Assembly (NCBI GenBank): GCA_031277045.1
Contig: JAISLX010000172.1
Span: 1-62,807 of the forward strand
DNA from: Treponema sp.
GTDB lineage: Bacteria > Spirochaetota > Spirochaetia > Treponematales > Breznakiellaceae
Reading direction: 5' to 3'
DNA length: 62,807 nt
Under the pieces are notes generated by a model, which was given only the letters and a program-made list of their open reading frames with translations, had not been told where the DNA came from and did no database searches. Below are positions 8,301 through 17,459 of this stretch, in pieces. Numbering within the stretch: the stretch's first letter is position 1; every line of letters begins with the position of its first letter. A program made the translations under genes and the position numbers.

Positions 8301-9353
8301 ATGCCGGGGGCGGGGGAACGGGCTTATGTATATGCCAAGGCCTGTGGCATTATAGGGAAGTCCTTTACGGCCAAACGGATCCCCGAACTGACGCGCCCGG
8401 ACCGGCTTTCCGCGCTGGACCGGCTTATTTTCCCTCAGGGAAGCCGGGAACTGCCTGAGCGGGAATTGCTGCCCGATCTGGAGCGGCGGATTACGGAACG
8501 GGCGGTATCCCAGATACTGTCCATCGTTTCTTCGTACTCACGGCCCCCGGAACTTTTGCTGCGGCTTCTGCGGACTTGGGAATACGCGGACTTAAAATCC
8601 GCCCTTAACGCCCTTGTAAGCGGGGAGCCCTCCTTTCCATCCTGGACGGGGCTGGGTTCGTTTGCCACGGTGCGTTTTGCCGCCTACCCGGATCTGGCTG
8701 CCATGCTCAAAGGGACGGAATTCGAATTTCTTCTGGCAAAGGAGATGAATCTGGTCCGGGGCGGGGACGCGGTGATGGCTCAGACCCGGCTTGATAAACA
8801 GTACTACTCCTGTCTTTGGCAGGCGGTAAAAAAACTCCCCCCCTCTGACCGGGTGGAAGCGGAAAAGATACTCGCCGAGGAAATTTCCCTGCGGAACTGT
8901 ATCTGGGCGCTGCGGCTGCGGAGCTATTACGGAATGCCGGGCCGCGAGGCAGCGGAGCATCTGATGGACATTGATCCGGCAAAAACGGGACAATTATCCA
9001 GTAGAAAGAAGAAGGCCCCGGGATCCCTGGCCGCTGACGCGCGGGCCACGCTGGATTTTGCGCTGGATTCCCGGATCGCCTGGAAAGGCTGGAGACGGGA
9101 ACGGTTTTTGAACCCCGAAAATCCCGGTCAGCCTTGGACCGCGGATCCGCGGTACTTTCAAAATGCCGCGGGGGATTACCTTTACAAGCTTGCTTTGCGG
9201 GCATTTCGCCGCAAGCCCTTTTCTATTGATACGGCTTTTTGTTTTATACGGATCAAGCAGTACGAGGAAGACCTTTTGACCAGCGTGGCCGAGGGCTTGG
9301 GTTTGGGAATGTCCAGTCAGGATGTATTTGCCCTTTTGGAGGTGGTTCCGTGA
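8301..9353 (+). CDS. atpC: V-type ATPase subunit C (V0D/AC39 family)
   Basis: The socket that links the rotor stalk to the membrane ring. The N-terminal ERAYVYAKACGIIGKSF and later LxxTEFEFLLAKE, repeated helix-rich blocks and total length (about 350 residues) fit the AC39/NtpC family. I chose ATG 8301 because AGGGGTGG lies just upstream and the conserved YxYA motif then begins near residue 8. An alternative GTG at 8238 overlaps the previous stop as GTGA and would add 21 residues. The end overlaps subunit I by four bases (GTGA), so translation is likely coupled. Confidence 0.8.
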   Translation: MPGAGERAYVYAKACGIIGKSFTAKRIPELTRPDRLSALDRLIFPQGSRELPERELLPDLERRITERAVSQILSIVSSYSRPPELLLRLLRTWEYADLKSALNALVSGEPSFPSWTGLGSFATVRFAAYPDLAAMLKGTEFEFLLAKEMNLVRGGDAVMAQTRLDKQYYSCLWQAVKKLPPSDRVEAEKILAEEISLRNCIWALRLRSYYGMPGREAAEHLMDIDPAKTGQLSSRKKKAPGSLAADARATLDFALDSRIAWKGWRRERFLNPENPGQPWTADPRYFQNAAGDYLYKLALRAFRRKPFSIDTAFCFIRIKQYEEDLLTSVAEGLGLGMSSQDVFALLEVVP

Positions 9354-11563
9354 TCCGGCCAAGAAAAATGAAGCATGTTGATCTTACGGTTCTTTCCAGA
9401 GATGTGGATCGTGTGATCGAATACCTGGGCCGCCGGGGAATTATGCAGTTTTCAGAAGGCGGCGAGACCCAGATTCCCGAAAAGGCCGGGGTTCGAGAGC
9501 CGGTGGGCCGCGAGGAACCGGAACAGACTGCCGGGCTTTCCGGCATCGGACTGCGCGGCGGCGCCCCGGAAGTTTTGCCCCGGTCCGCCGGCGCGGCGTC
9601 AGGCGAAGCCGCCAATACAGCCGGGGGCAAGGACCCTGACGCGGAACGGCGGATGTCGAGTCTTCATTCTCTGAATCACGCGGCCTCCCGGCATATTCAG
9701 GACAACCTTGAACGGTTCCGTTCCGCCGCGGCTTTCCTTGGCGTGGAACTCCCCGCCGAGCCTGAGGAGAACACGATGCTCCCCGCCGGGGCGGAGGAGG
9801 TCCTTGCCGCAAAACTCCAGGAAGAGGTAAGTGGTCTTATAAACCGGGAAAACGAGGCGGTTCAGGAAAAACGCAAGGTGGAAGAAGCCCTGAACGAGGC
9901 CCGCGCCTTTGCCAACCTGAACGCCCCCTTCGCGGAACTTGATCAGCTTTCCTACCTTACTTTGCGGCTGGGCCGTCTGGACCTGAAGGCTCAGGAACAG
10001 GTCCGGCGGAACCTGGCGGACCGGGCGGTAATCATCGCCCTGGGGGAGGGGGAACGGATCCTGGCGGCCGCATCCCGGCGGGGCCGTTTCGCGCTGGATT
10101 CGGAACTGAAAAAAGCCGGGTTTGTTTCTATCGCCATACCGGAGGGGTATCAGGGTATTCCCCCGGAACTTCTTGAGGGCCTGGAAAACCGGCTGGCTGT
10201 GGTAAAGGCGGACATGGAGAGGATACGCGAGGACAAGGAAGTTCTGGCCCGCGAGAGCGGACCCCATCTCCGTTCCCTTACGGCCTCGTACCTGATGGCC
10301 GCCGCGGTGGAACAGATTAAGGAAAAGCTCACGGCTACCAGGAACATCTATGTCCTTTCAGGCTGGGCGCCCCAGGATGCCATAGCGGGCATGGTGGGAG
10401 ATTTGACCCGGATCACGGAAAAACGGATAGCTGTCCGTACCTATACCCCGGAGGAGATGCCGGGAGTAGCGGAGGGCCGGGAGAAAGTTCCGGTCTCCCT
10501 TAAGCACGGCGCCTATGTCAGGGGTTTTGAGCGCGTGGTCTTTTCCTACGGCGCCCCTCTTTACGGTACTATCGATCCAACCCCCTTTGTAGCCGTCTTT
10601 TTTTCTATCCTTTTTGGGATAATGTTTGGGGATCTGGGGCAGGGCTTTGTTCTGTTTCTCCTGGGTCTGCTTACCGGCGCCGGGGGTTCCCGGGCGCTGA
10701 AGAATTTTCACAGTTATTCTACGCCCCTTATCGCCGTGGGGATCGCCTCTATGGTCATGGGCCTTTTAACCGGCGAGGTTTTTGCCATCGAAGGACTCTT
10801 GTCCGTCCCCACCCGGGCGGTAACGGGCTTTTTTATGAACATTTTCGGTATTGCCGGGGAGCCGCCGGAACGGATTCTCCACCTGATGCCCGAAAAGGGA
10901 GATGTACTGCGGCTGTTTTACTTCTTTGGTTTTACCATTTCCGTGGGGGTGATTCTTAATTCCATCGGGCTTGTGGTAAATATTCTGAACCTCTTTACCC
11001 TAAAACGTTACGAAAAGGCTGTTTTTTCAAAAACCGGGCTGGCGGGTCTTTTGTTTTTCTGGTACGCCATCTTTATCGCCGTGCGCTGTATTACAGGGGG
11101 CCGTTTTGCCTGGTTCGATCTGGCGGGCCTTTTAATTCCGGTGTTCGGCATTTTTTTCGGCCCCGTGTTGTGGCCTCTTGTTTCCGGGGAACGGCCCGTA
11201 TTGAAAGAGGGGCTTATGGTCTTCATCATGGAAGGCTTTGTGGAGATTTTGGAAACCCTTTCAACGTATGTTTCCAACACGGTAAGTTTTTTGCGGGTGG
11301 GGGCTTTTGCCTTATCCCACGCGGTTCTTTCATTTATTGTATTTACCCTTTCAGGCATGGTGAGTCACGGGGTGGCGGCGGCTGGTCCGCTCTTTGCCCT
11401 TGTGGTGATGGTTTTTGGAAACGCCATTATCATCGTGCTGGAAGGGATGGTTGTGGCCATCCAGGTAGTGCGGCTTCAGTATTATGAATTTTTCAGCAAA
11501 TTCTTTACCGAAACCGGAGTTGCCTTTGCCCCTTTCCGGTTCCGCAAGGAAGCGCGGGGTTAA
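9350..11563 (+). CDS. atpI: V-type ATPase subunit I (a-subunit)
   Basis: The stator subunit that carries ions past the K ring. Residues 1-360 form the soluble N-terminal arm, beginning MIRPRKMKHVDLTVLSRDVDRVIEYL. The rest is hydrophobic with about seven or eight membrane helices. The conserved segment FFSILFGIMFGDLGQG is present, as is the late VSNTVSFLRVGAFALSHA block that bears the channel arginine. The GTG start at 9350 is preceded by GGAGGTGG and overlaps the subunit C stop. An upstream in-frame start would lie well inside gene C. At 737 residues it is longer than typical (about 650), with a proline/glycine/alanine-rich insertion around residues 40-105. Confidence 0.92.
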   Translation: MIRPRKMKHVDLTVLSRDVDRVIEYLGRRGIMQFSEGGETQIPEKAGVREPVGREEPEQTAGLSGIGLRGGAPEVLPRSAGAASGEAANTAGGKDPDAERRMSSLHSLNHAASRHIQDNLERFRSAAAFLGVELPAEPEENTMLPAGAEEVLAAKLQEEVSGLINRENEAVQEKRKVEEALNEARAFANLNAPFAELDQLSYLTLRLGRLDLKAQEQVRRNLADRAVIIALGEGERILAAASRRGRFALDSELKKAGFVSIAIPEGYQGIPPELLEGLENRLAVVKADMERIREDKEVLARESGPHLRSLTASYLMAAAVEQIKEKLTATRNIYVLSGWAPQDAIAGMVGDLTRITEKRIAVRTYTPEEMPGVAEGREKVPVSLKHGAYVRGFERVVFSYGAPLYGTIDPTPFVAVFFSILFGIMFGDLGQGFVLFLLGLLTGAGGSRALKNFHSYSTPLIAVGIASMVMGLLTGEVFAIEGLLSVPTRAVTGFFMNIFGIAGEPPERILHLMPEKGDVLRLFYFFGFTISVGVILNSIGLVVNILNLFTLKRYEKAVFSKTGLAGLLFFWYAIFIAVRCITGGRFAWFDLAGLLIPVFGIFFGPVLWPLVSGERPVLKEGLMVFIMEGFVEILETLSTYVSNTVSFLRVGAFALSHAVLSFIVFTLSGMVSHGVAAAGPLFALVVMVFGNAIIIVLEGMVVAIQVVRLQYYEFFSKFFTETGVAFAPFRFRKEARG

Positions 11564-11610
11564 AATTGTACGTTGGCGGCGGTACCGCCGCTTGAATGGA
11601 GGAGTGGTAT

Positions 11611-11919
11611 ATGAAACGTGTTGTGGTATTACTGATGCTGGTCCTGTTCGCGGCGGTTTTGCCGGTTTTCGCCCAAGAAGCCGCCGAAGCCGCGGAGGGA
11701 AGTTCCGCTGCGCCGGTGTGGAAGTACTTTGCCGCCGCCCTGGCGGTGGGGATGTCCTGCATTGCCGGCGGCATCGCGGTGGGACAAATCGGAGCGGCGG
11801 CTATGGGGGCCATGAGCGAAAATCCGGAACTTTCCGGTAAAGCTATTCCTTATGTCGGACTGGCGGAAGGAATATGTCTTTGGGGCTTTTTGGTGGGACT
11901 GCTGATATTATTATTTTAG
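11611..11919 (+). CDS. atpK: V-type ATPase subunit K (proteolipid ring) with N-terminal signal-like helix
   Basis: The ion-carrying rotor subunit. The start is ATG 11611 behind GGAGGAG. Residues 1-22 (MKRVVVLLMLVLFAAVLPVF, then AQ) look like a cleavable Sec signal. Two membrane helices follow. The first holds VGQIGAAAMGAM and the second holds VGLAEGICLWGF, whose glutamate should be the ion-binding carboxylate. This is a single-hairpin proteolipid of about 80 mature residues, not the duplicated 16-kDa form. The glutamine in helix 1 plus the glutamate in helix 2 would be compatible with Na+ binding, but H+ cannot be excluded. Confidence 0.9.
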   Translation: MKRVVVLLMLVLFAAVLPVFAQEAAEAAEGSSAAPVWKYFAAALAVGMSCIAGGIAVGQIGAAAMGAMSENPELSGKAIPYVGLAEGICLWGFLVGLLILLF

Positions 11920-11922
11920 TTT

Positions 11923-12267
11923 ATGGATTACTACTTTATTGGTGATCCGGAACTGGTTACCGCTTTCCGTTTTGTAGGTATCGGGGGAAGGGCTGTGACG
12001 GATGCCGGTGAGGCAAAAGCCGCTTTTCTCCGCGTTACCCGCGGTTTGGATGAAACCACCGGCGTGGTACTTCCCGGATCGGGAGAAGGCTGCCGGGTGC
12101 TTATCCTAACCGAGGAAGTTGCGGACTGGCTGGGGCATGTGTTAATTGACTGGCAGCTTTCCGACCGCTACCCCCTGGTGGTGGAAATTCCCGGTATCTT
12201 GGGCCGTCTTCCGGGCCGTAAAACCCTGGTAGATTCGATTCGTGAGGCAATTGGTATCCATGTGTAA
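11923..12267 (+). CDS. atpF: V-type ATPase subunit F
   Basis: A small central-stalk subunit that regulates rotation. At 114 residues it has the family length. It begins MDYYFIGDPELVTAFRFVGI and contains the VLPGSGEGCRVLILTEEVADWL segment and the PLVVEIPGI strand typical of the Rossmann-like F subunit. There is no clear ribosome site, and it begins three bases after the K stop. Translation probably depends on ribosomes finishing K. Confidence 0.85.
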   Translation: MDYYFIGDPELVTAFRFVGIGGRAVTDAGEAKAAFLRVTRGLDETTGVVLPGSGEGCRVLILTEEVADWLGHVLIDWQLSDRYPLVVEIPGILGRLPGRKTLVDSIREAIGIHV

Positions 12268-12277
12268 CAGGTGAGTG

Positions 12278-12997
12278 ATGGAAGAGTTACAATCAACCGA
12301 GGTATTGGACCGGGAAATTTTGGAGGACGCCCGCCGAAAGGCTTTTCGTCTCCTCAAAACCGCGGATGACGCGGTTAACGCCAATACCCTTTCCTGGGAG
12401 AAAAAGACAGAAAAGGCCATCGGCGATCTCAAGCAGCGCTTTGAGGAGCGGCGTAACAGAACTTCGGAAGAGATCATGGCCCGGCTTCCCCTGGATAAAC
12501 GCCGGGCGGAATCGGAGAAGATTGAACGCCTGGTCAGAAACGCGCTGGATACCTGGTACCGGGCCCAAAGCCGGGAGAAAATACTGGGCCTTTTGGAGAC
12601 CGGGCTGCGGCGCCGTCTGGAAGACTGTCCGGAGCTTCTGTGCCGGGAACCGGCCGGCGAAGGGCATACTATCAAGGTGTTGTTTTACAAACTCAGCAGG
12701 GAAGAGGGAGAGGATCTTCTGGCAAAGCTGCTTCCCCCGGGAAGCTGGGAACCGGCCGGTTACAGCCTTAACGCGGGGGGCGCCGCGGGGGCCTCTTCCA
12801 CGGGGGCGGGCGCTGCTATCCGGGCTTCCGGGGCCTTTGCCGGCGAATACCCCGAACTGGTTCTTGACAGCGCCGGGGTCCGGGTAACCGCTTCCATCAA
12901 CATGCTGGTGGCCGTCCTTTTTGCGGATTACCGTCTGGAACTTACCGCCGCCCTTATCGGAGAAGGCGCTAAAATTCTTGCCGGGGGGCTGCGATGA
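12278..12997 (+). CDS. atpE: V-type ATPase subunit E
   Basis: The peripheral stalk subunit that pairs with the G/H-like protein. The N-terminal half is a long charged helix ([19 protein letters not shown]...[24 protein letters not shown]). The C-terminal part is a globular domain ending [30 protein letters not shown], which matches E-subunit ends. An alanine/glycine-rich linker near residues 165-190 ([15 protein letters not shown]) is unusual. ATG 12278 follows AGGTGAG; the GTG one codon upstream is an alternative. The end overlaps atpA by four bases (ATGA). Confidence 0.85.
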   Translation: MEELQSTEVLDREILEDARRKAFRLLKTADDAVNANTLSWEKKTEKAIGDLKQRFEERRNRTSEEIMARLPLDKRRAESEKIERLVRNALDTWYRAQSREKILGLLETGLRRRLEDCPELLCREPAGEGHTIKVLFYKLSREEGEDLLAKLLPPGSWEPAGYSLNAGGAAGASSTGAGAAIRASGAFAGEYPELVLDSAGVRVTASINMLVAVLFADYRLELTAALIGEGAKILAGGLR

Positions 12998-14805
12998 CGG
13001 AAGGCAGGGTAAGAAGAATATCCGGCCCCATTATCCGTTCGGATGGTCTGGGAAGCGCCGGGCTTTTCGATGTTGTGGAAGTGGGGGAAAAGCGGCTTAC
13101 CGGGGAAATTGTCCGCCTGGAGCGGGACGAGGCGGTGATCCAGGTTTACGAGGACGATACCGGCCTGCGGATCGGGGCCCCGGTACGTTCAACGGGCCGG
13201 CCCCTTTCCGCGCTGTTGGGGCCCGGTCTTATCGGCACGATCTACGACGGCATTCAGCGGCCCCTGGAGGCCCTGTTCCGGCAGAGCGGGGCCTTTATGG
13301 AATCCGGTTCCCGGGGGGAACCGCTGGATTCCCGGAAAACCTGGCGTTTTGTGCCGGACGAGCTGCTGGCCGGAAAGCTGGCGAAGGGAGAGGACGTTAA
13401 AGCCGTCCCCGGTCTGGTCTTGGGGACCGTCAAGGAAACCGAAAGTATCACCTGCAAGATCATGGTTCCTTCCGGTATTCGGGGAGGGTCTATCACGGTT
13501 CTAAAACCGGAAGGCGACTACCGGATCGACGATGTGGTTGCCCGGACCAGTCTGGGGGAGGATATTCCTATCGCCCAATGGTGGCCGGTCCGTATGCCCC
13601 GGCCGGCTCTGGAACGGCTTTCGCCGGATCAGCCCCTAATCACTGGGGAACGGGTTATTGACATGTTTTTTCCCTTATCCAAGGGGGGGACCGCCGCTAT
13701 TCCCGGGGGTTTTGGTACCGGAAAGACCATGACCCAGCACGCCATCGCCAAATGGTGCGACGCCCAGGTGATCATCTACATTGGCTGCGGGGAGCGGGGC
13801 AACGAGATGACCGACGTACTCACCGAGTTCCCCAAGCTTTTGGACCCCCGGACCGGACGTTCCCTCATGGAACGCACGATTCTCATCGCCAACACGTCCA
13901 ATATGCCCGTGGCCGCCCGCGAGGTTTCGATCTATACCGGGGTTACGCTGGCGGAATTCTACCGGGACATGGGCTACCATGTGGCGATTATGGCGGATTC
14001 TACCAGCCGCTGGGCGGAGGCCCTGCGGGAACTTTCCGGCCGCATGGAAGAAATGCCCGCGGAGGAAGGCTTTCCCGCGTATTTACCCACGCGGCTTGCC
14101 GAATTTTACGAGCGGGCCGGCCGGATCCGGGCCCTTTCGGGTCTGGAAGGTTCGGTGTCGATCATCGGCGCCGTATCGCCCCCCGGCGGGGATTTTTCCG
14201 AGCCGGTTACCCAGCACACCAAGCGTTTTATCCGTTGTTTCTGGGCCCTGGACCGGGACCTGGCCAACGCCCGGCACTACCCGGCCATAAGCTGGATAGA
14301 CAGTTATTCGGAATACGCCGAGGAGCTTAAACCCTGGTGGGAAAAGGTGAACCCCCAGTGGGCCCAGACCCGCCAGGAAGCACTGGACCTTTTGAAGCAG
14401 GAGCAGCGGCTGGCGGAGATTGTGCGTCTTATCGGCCCTGACGCCCTGCCCGATGATCAGCGGCTGATTCTTATTACCGCGGAAATACTGAAAAACGGTT
14501 TCCTGCAGCAGAATTCCTATGACGAGGTTGACATGTACTGTGTGCCCGCCAAACAGGTGCGGCTGCTGGAACTTATTATGACTTTTCACCGCCGCGCCCA
14601 GGTCTGTATCAAGCTGGGGGCCCCGCTGACCAAGATAACCAGCCTGTCCATTCGGGAAAACCTTTCACGGCTCAAGAGTCTTGTTAAAAACGATGAACTT
14701 GGGGGCCTGGGCGATTTTGAGCGGGAAATGAAGGCGGGCCTTGAGGAACTGGAACGGAGTTACCGGGACACCGGCGGACTTAGTCTGAGGGAGGTTGTAT
14801 CATGA
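12994..14805 (+). CDS. atpA: V-type ATPase catalytic subunit A
   Basis: Hydrolyses or makes ATP to drive ion movement across the inner membrane. The P-loop GGFGTGKT lies near residues 238-245. The Walker B region follows as [30 protein letters not shown], a signature of catalytic subunits. The non-homologous insertion of V/A-type A subunits (about residues 110-190) is present. At 603 residues it is full length. It overlaps subunit E (ATGA at 12994). Its own stop overlaps the start of a 22-codon frame at 14802 that leads directly to atpB. Confidence 0.97.
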   Translation: MTEGRVRRISGPIIRSDGLGSAGLFDVVEVGEKRLTGEIVRLERDEAVIQVYEDDTGLRIGAPVRSTGRPLSALLGPGLIGTIYDGIQRPLEALFRQSGAFMESGSRGEPLDSRKTWRFVPDELLAGKLAKGEDVKAVPGLVLGTVKETESITCKIMVPSGIRGGSITVLKPEGDYRIDDVVARTSLGEDIPIAQWWPVRMPRPALERLSPDQPLITGERVIDMFFPLSKGGTAAIPGGFGTGKTMTQHAIAKWCDAQVIIYIGCGERGNEMTDVLTEFPKLLDPRTGRSLMERTILIANTSNMPVAAREVSIYTGVTLAEFYRDMGYHVAIMADSTSRWAEALRELSGRMEEMPAEEGFPAYLPTRLAEFYERAGRIRALSGLEGSVSIIGAVSPPGGDFSEPVTQHTKRFIRCFWALDRDLANARHYPAISWIDSYSEYAEELKPWWEKVNPQWAQTRQEALDLLKQEQRLAEIVRLIGPDALPDDQRLILITAEILKNGFLQQNSYDEVDMYCVPAKQVRLLELIMTFHRRAQVCIKLGAPLTKITSLSIRENLSRLKSLVKNDELGGLGDFEREMKAGLEELERSYRDTGGLSLREVVS

Positions 14806-14870
14806 AACCGCGTTTCGTGGATAATTATGAACCGCGGTTCCGGGTCCGCGGGAAGGCGGCTGCGGCATGA
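14802..14870 (+). CDS. 22-codon micro-frame bridging atpA and atpB
   Basis: ATG at 14802 overlaps the atpA stop as ATGA, and its own TGA (14868-14870) overlaps the atpB ATG in the same way. GGGAGG lies just upstream, so initiation here is credible. The peptide ([18 protein letters not shown] then four alanines) is basic with no hydrophobic stretch. The simplest reading is a translational bridge: ribosomes leaving atpA translate 22 codons and restart at atpB, keeping A:B near 1:1. It may not make a functional peptide. Confidence 0.45.
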   Translation: MKPRFVDNYEPRFRVRGKAAAA

Positions 14871-16273
14871 GGGGGGTTGAGTACCGGGGACTTACCCGGA
14901 TCGAAGGCCCCGTGGTGATAACCCAGCGGAGCCGCAACGTGGGTTTTAACGAAGTAGTTGCCGTTTACGACCGCGAAGAGGGCCGCAGGCTGGGCCGGGT
15001 GGTGGATATGAACGAGAACTGGACCGCCATCCAGATTTTTGGAAGTAATACGGGGCTGTCCGCCGATGATTCCCGGGTGGAATTCCTGGGAAAACCCATG
15101 GAACTGCGGGTGGGGCCGGGGCTTTTGGGCCGGATTTTCAACGGCCTGGGGGAACCGGTTGACGGCTACGGGGATATTTTTTCTTCCACCACGCTGGATG
15201 TAAACGGCCTTCCCATCAATCCCTATGCCCGGACCTACCCCCGGGATTTTATCCAGACCGGTATCTCCGCCATCGACGGCATGAACACCCTGATCCGGGG
15301 GCAAAAGCTCCCCATATTTTCCGGTAACGGGCTTCCCCATAACCGGCTTGCCGCCCAGATTGTCCGGCAGGCCACGATCATTGACGCGGGAGCTTCGGGC
15401 GCCGGATCCCCGGAACCTTTTGTCATCGTATTTTGCGCCATGGGCGTCAAGTACGATGTGGCCCGTTTTTTCCTGGACGATTTTGAGCGTACCGGCGTCC
15501 TTGCCAATGTGGTCGTGTTCCTGTCCCTGGCCGACGCCCCCAGCCTGGAACGCCTCGTGGCTCCCCGCTGCGCCCTTACCGCCGCCGAGTACCTGGCCTA
15601 CGAAAGGAACATGCATGTCCTCGTGGTGATGACCGATATGACCAATTACTGCGAAGCCCTGCGGGAGGTTTCATCGATCCGCGGGGAAGTGCCCAGCCGC
15701 AAAGGCTACCCCGGCTATCTGTACTCCGACCTGGCGAGCCTCTACGAGCGGGCGGGGAAGATCAACGGATCCGCCGGATCCATCACCCAGATCCCAATTC
15801 TTACCATGCCCAATGACGACATCAGCCATCCTATTCCGGACCTTTCCGGCTACATCACCGAAGGGCAGATCGTTCTGGACCGTGAACTCTTCCAGCGCGG
15901 GGTTTACCCGCCCGTGGCAGGGCTCCCCAGCCTTTCCCGCCTTATGAAGGACGGCATCGGCTCCGGCATGACCAGGGAGGATCACAAGGACGTGGCCAGT
16001 CAGCTTTTTGCCGCCTATTCGCGGGTCAAGCAGGTGCGGAACTTGGCTTCCATCATCGGGGAGGAGGAACTGTCCGAAACCGACAAGCAGTACCTCAAAT
16101 TCGGGGAACGATTCGAGCAGGTTTTTCTGTCCCAGAGCGAATACGAAAACCGCGACATCGGTCGTACCCTGGACTTGGGTTGGACCGTTCTTACGGAGAT
16201 ACCCCGTGACGAACTTCTGCGCGTCAACAAAGCTTACATCGACAAGTACCTGACGCCGGTTCTGGCTTCCTAG
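14867..16273 (+). CDS. atpB: V-type ATPase regulatory subunit B
   Basis: The non-catalytic nucleotide-binding subunit that alternates with A in the head. It starts [18 protein letters not shown] and holds the [13 protein letters not shown] and [30 protein letters not shown] segments, with no P-loop as expected for [19 protein letters not shown] and DGIGS residues near the C-terminus match the family. At 468 residues it is full length. ATG is preceded by GGGAAGGCGG and overlaps the micro-frame stop. It is the last ATPase gene: subunit D, normally next, is not found here. Confidence 0.96.
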   Translation: MRGVEYRGLTRIEGPVVITQRSRNVGFNEVVAVYDREEGRRLGRVVDMNENWTAIQIFGSNTGLSADDSRVEFLGKPMELRVGPGLLGRIFNGLGEPVDGYGDIFSSTTLDVNGLPINPYARTYPRDFIQTGISAIDGMNTLIRGQKLPIFSGNGLPHNRLAAQIVRQATIIDAGASGAGSPEPFVIVFCAMGVKYDVARFFLDDFERTGVLANVVVFLSLADAPSLERLVAPRCALTAAEYLAYERNMHVLVVMTDMTNYCEALREVSSIRGEVPSRKGYPGYLYSDLASLYERAGKINGSAGSITQIPILTMPNDDISHPIPDLSGYITEGQIVLDRELFQRGVYPPVAGLPSLSRLMKDGIGSGMTREDHKDVASQLFAAYSRVKQVRNLASIIGEEELSETDKQYLKFGERFEQVFLSQSEYENRDIGRTLDLGWTVLTEIPRDELLRVNKAYIDKYLTPVLAS

Positions 16274-16361
16274 CGGCTTGTTGCGCCTGGTGGATTTTTC
16301 GCGGAGGACGCTGTCATCCGTGAAAAATTCCGCATAAAAGGATTGTTTTAAAGCGGTTGCT

Positions 16362-16385
16362 GTTCAGAAACTGAGGTTTCTGAAC
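16362..16385. repeat. Hairpin after atpB
   Basis: GTTCAGAAAC-TGAG-GTTTCTGAAC is a perfect 10-bp stem with a 4-base loop, about 90 bases past the atpB stop. It is a candidate terminator for the ATPase operon, although no T-run follows. It belongs to the same hairpin style as 23009 and 45541. Confidence 0.55.
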
Positions 16386-16440
16386 AACTCTATTGTTGGC
16401 CGGGCGAATACGTTAACCTCACAATTCCCCTCCCGGCACT

Positions 16441-16487
16441 CAATGGACTTGTGAAATAGCCCGGTTGGTTATCGAACAAGTCCATTG
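16441..16487. repeat. Long inverted repeat in the atpB downstream gap
   Basis: CAATGGACTTGT and its perfect complement ACAAGTCCATTG are separated by 23 bases. With the preceding hairpin it fills most of the gap 16274-16584, where no gene is visible. The two elements mark the boundary between the ATPase operon and a scar of foreign DNA. Confidence 0.5.
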
Positions 16488-16584
16488 TTTGGTAAACGGC
16501 GGTCAAATGTCCTTTGATGATGCGCGTCAGGCGCGCCGGTAATTACCAGTCAAAAAGAGATAATTACCAGAGGTGTTTTCACGC

Positions 16585-16884
16585 TTATAACCATGTGCGA
16601 TACATGAACTCCTCAGCGGTTGCCGTACTTTCCGAAATCTTCGCGGCGATATAATCCGTGCGCGTAAGCCGGGATTTGAGGAAACGGTTCTGCCCGGCGT
16701 TGTCTTCGGCGCCGCTTTTGCCGAGGAAGATTTCACCGTTAATGAGCCGGGCAAAGCCGCCCGCCGCCTCAAACTCCTCACCGGTAATTTCCATGTTGGG
16801 CGCGTTAATGCCGTCGAGGACTTCTGTTGCCGCAGCATCGGTGTGATGGTCTACTGTTTCGTTTTTCTTTGCTAAATACACCAT
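16585..16884 (-). CDS. Small phage-tail-associated-like protein
   Basis: A 99-residue protein with a strong start (AGGAGG, five bases, ATG). Two segments recall small proteins encoded near phage tail genes: ARLINGEIFLGKS, and LTRTDYIAAKISESTATAEEF, which resembles the DYIAAKIAEG..T.EEYA pattern. The usual C-terminal extension (reverse-complement side) is missing, so it may be truncated. There is no signal peptide. Just beyond its stop is a GGTAATTACC palindrome (16538-16547). Together with the methyltransferase remnant at 17229 it suggests a decayed prophage. The family link is from memory of motifs and is moderate at best. Confidence 0.5.
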   Translation of the reverse strand: MVYLAKKNETVDHHTDAAATEVLDGINAPNMEITGEEFEAAGGFARLINGEIFLGKSGAEDNAGQNRFLKSRLTRTDYIAAKISESTATAEEFMYRTWL

Positions 16885-17065
16885 AATTAGCCTCCTATGG
16901 TTGTTTTAATAAACAGGCCGTTGTACAGCCGGTATGCCGAAGCAAGAGCGCAGCGCCGGGAAATCGCGGAACCGGGCGCCGCGGCATGATGAGAGAATTC
17001 CCGGGGTTGCCGGTAACATAAAAACGGGCAGAAACCCGGCAGCGGCCGTTGCCGGGCAGAGACCT

Positions 17066-17165
17066 CTCCCGTGCAAAATGAGAAAAGTCCGCAGGACTTT
17101 TTCTTCTCAATCGAAGATACTCCGCCGAATCCTTGGTTCGAACTCCACGGCGGGGTTCTTCATTG
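17066..17165 (+). repeat. Dispersed repeat family R1, copy C (with AAAGTCC hairpin)
   Basis: It contains the CTCCCGTGCAAAATGAG block and then the hairpin AAAGTCC-GCA-GGACTTT (17094-17110), followed by TTCTTC, almost identical to 60381-60412. A CCGCCG/CGGCGG pair follows at about 17122-17152. The hairpin plus T-rich tail could work as a rho-independent terminator on the plus strand. Besides this copy, the gap 16885-17228 has no gene I can support. Confidence 0.55.
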
Positions 17166-17228
17166 CGGGTATTCAAATTATCGGCAATCCGGACTTCAGG
17201 TTTAGGCTCAAATACTTTAGGAAGAGGT

Positions 17229-17397
17229 ATGCGTACTCCTGTCTCGTATTATGGCGGCAGACAGACACTTGTCCAAATCATTCGCGGCGGTATTCTTCGT
17301 AAAACAAGCGTCCAGGGTGGAAATCATCAACACCGGTGAAACTTACCGGACGGTCAAAAAGGCAACCGTCAAACGGGAAAAAGGAAGCCGGGACTAA
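17229..17397 (+). pseudogene. Remnant of a D12-class adenine-specific DNA methyltransferase (Dam/DpnM type)
   Basis: Reading from ATG 17229 gives MRTPVSYYGGRQTLVQII, which matches the N-terminal S-adenosylmethionine-binding signature of Dam-like enzymes (TP.SYYGGK..L...I). The frame then fails. A second frame from 17278 gives FAAVFFVKQASRVEIIN, which matches the next conserved block of the family (GG.AVFFAK.PS.VE.IND), but without the intervening 20 or so residues. It ends at TAA 17395-17397 without the catalytic DPPY motif. This is therefore an internally deleted, frameshifted and truncated gene. The likely origin is a phage or a restriction-modification system. Confidence 0.65.
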
Positions 17398-17459
17398 AAT
17401 CGATGCCCCCGCAGGCCATGTGCGGGGACATTTTACCGGCATTTTAAGAGGGCCTGAAT

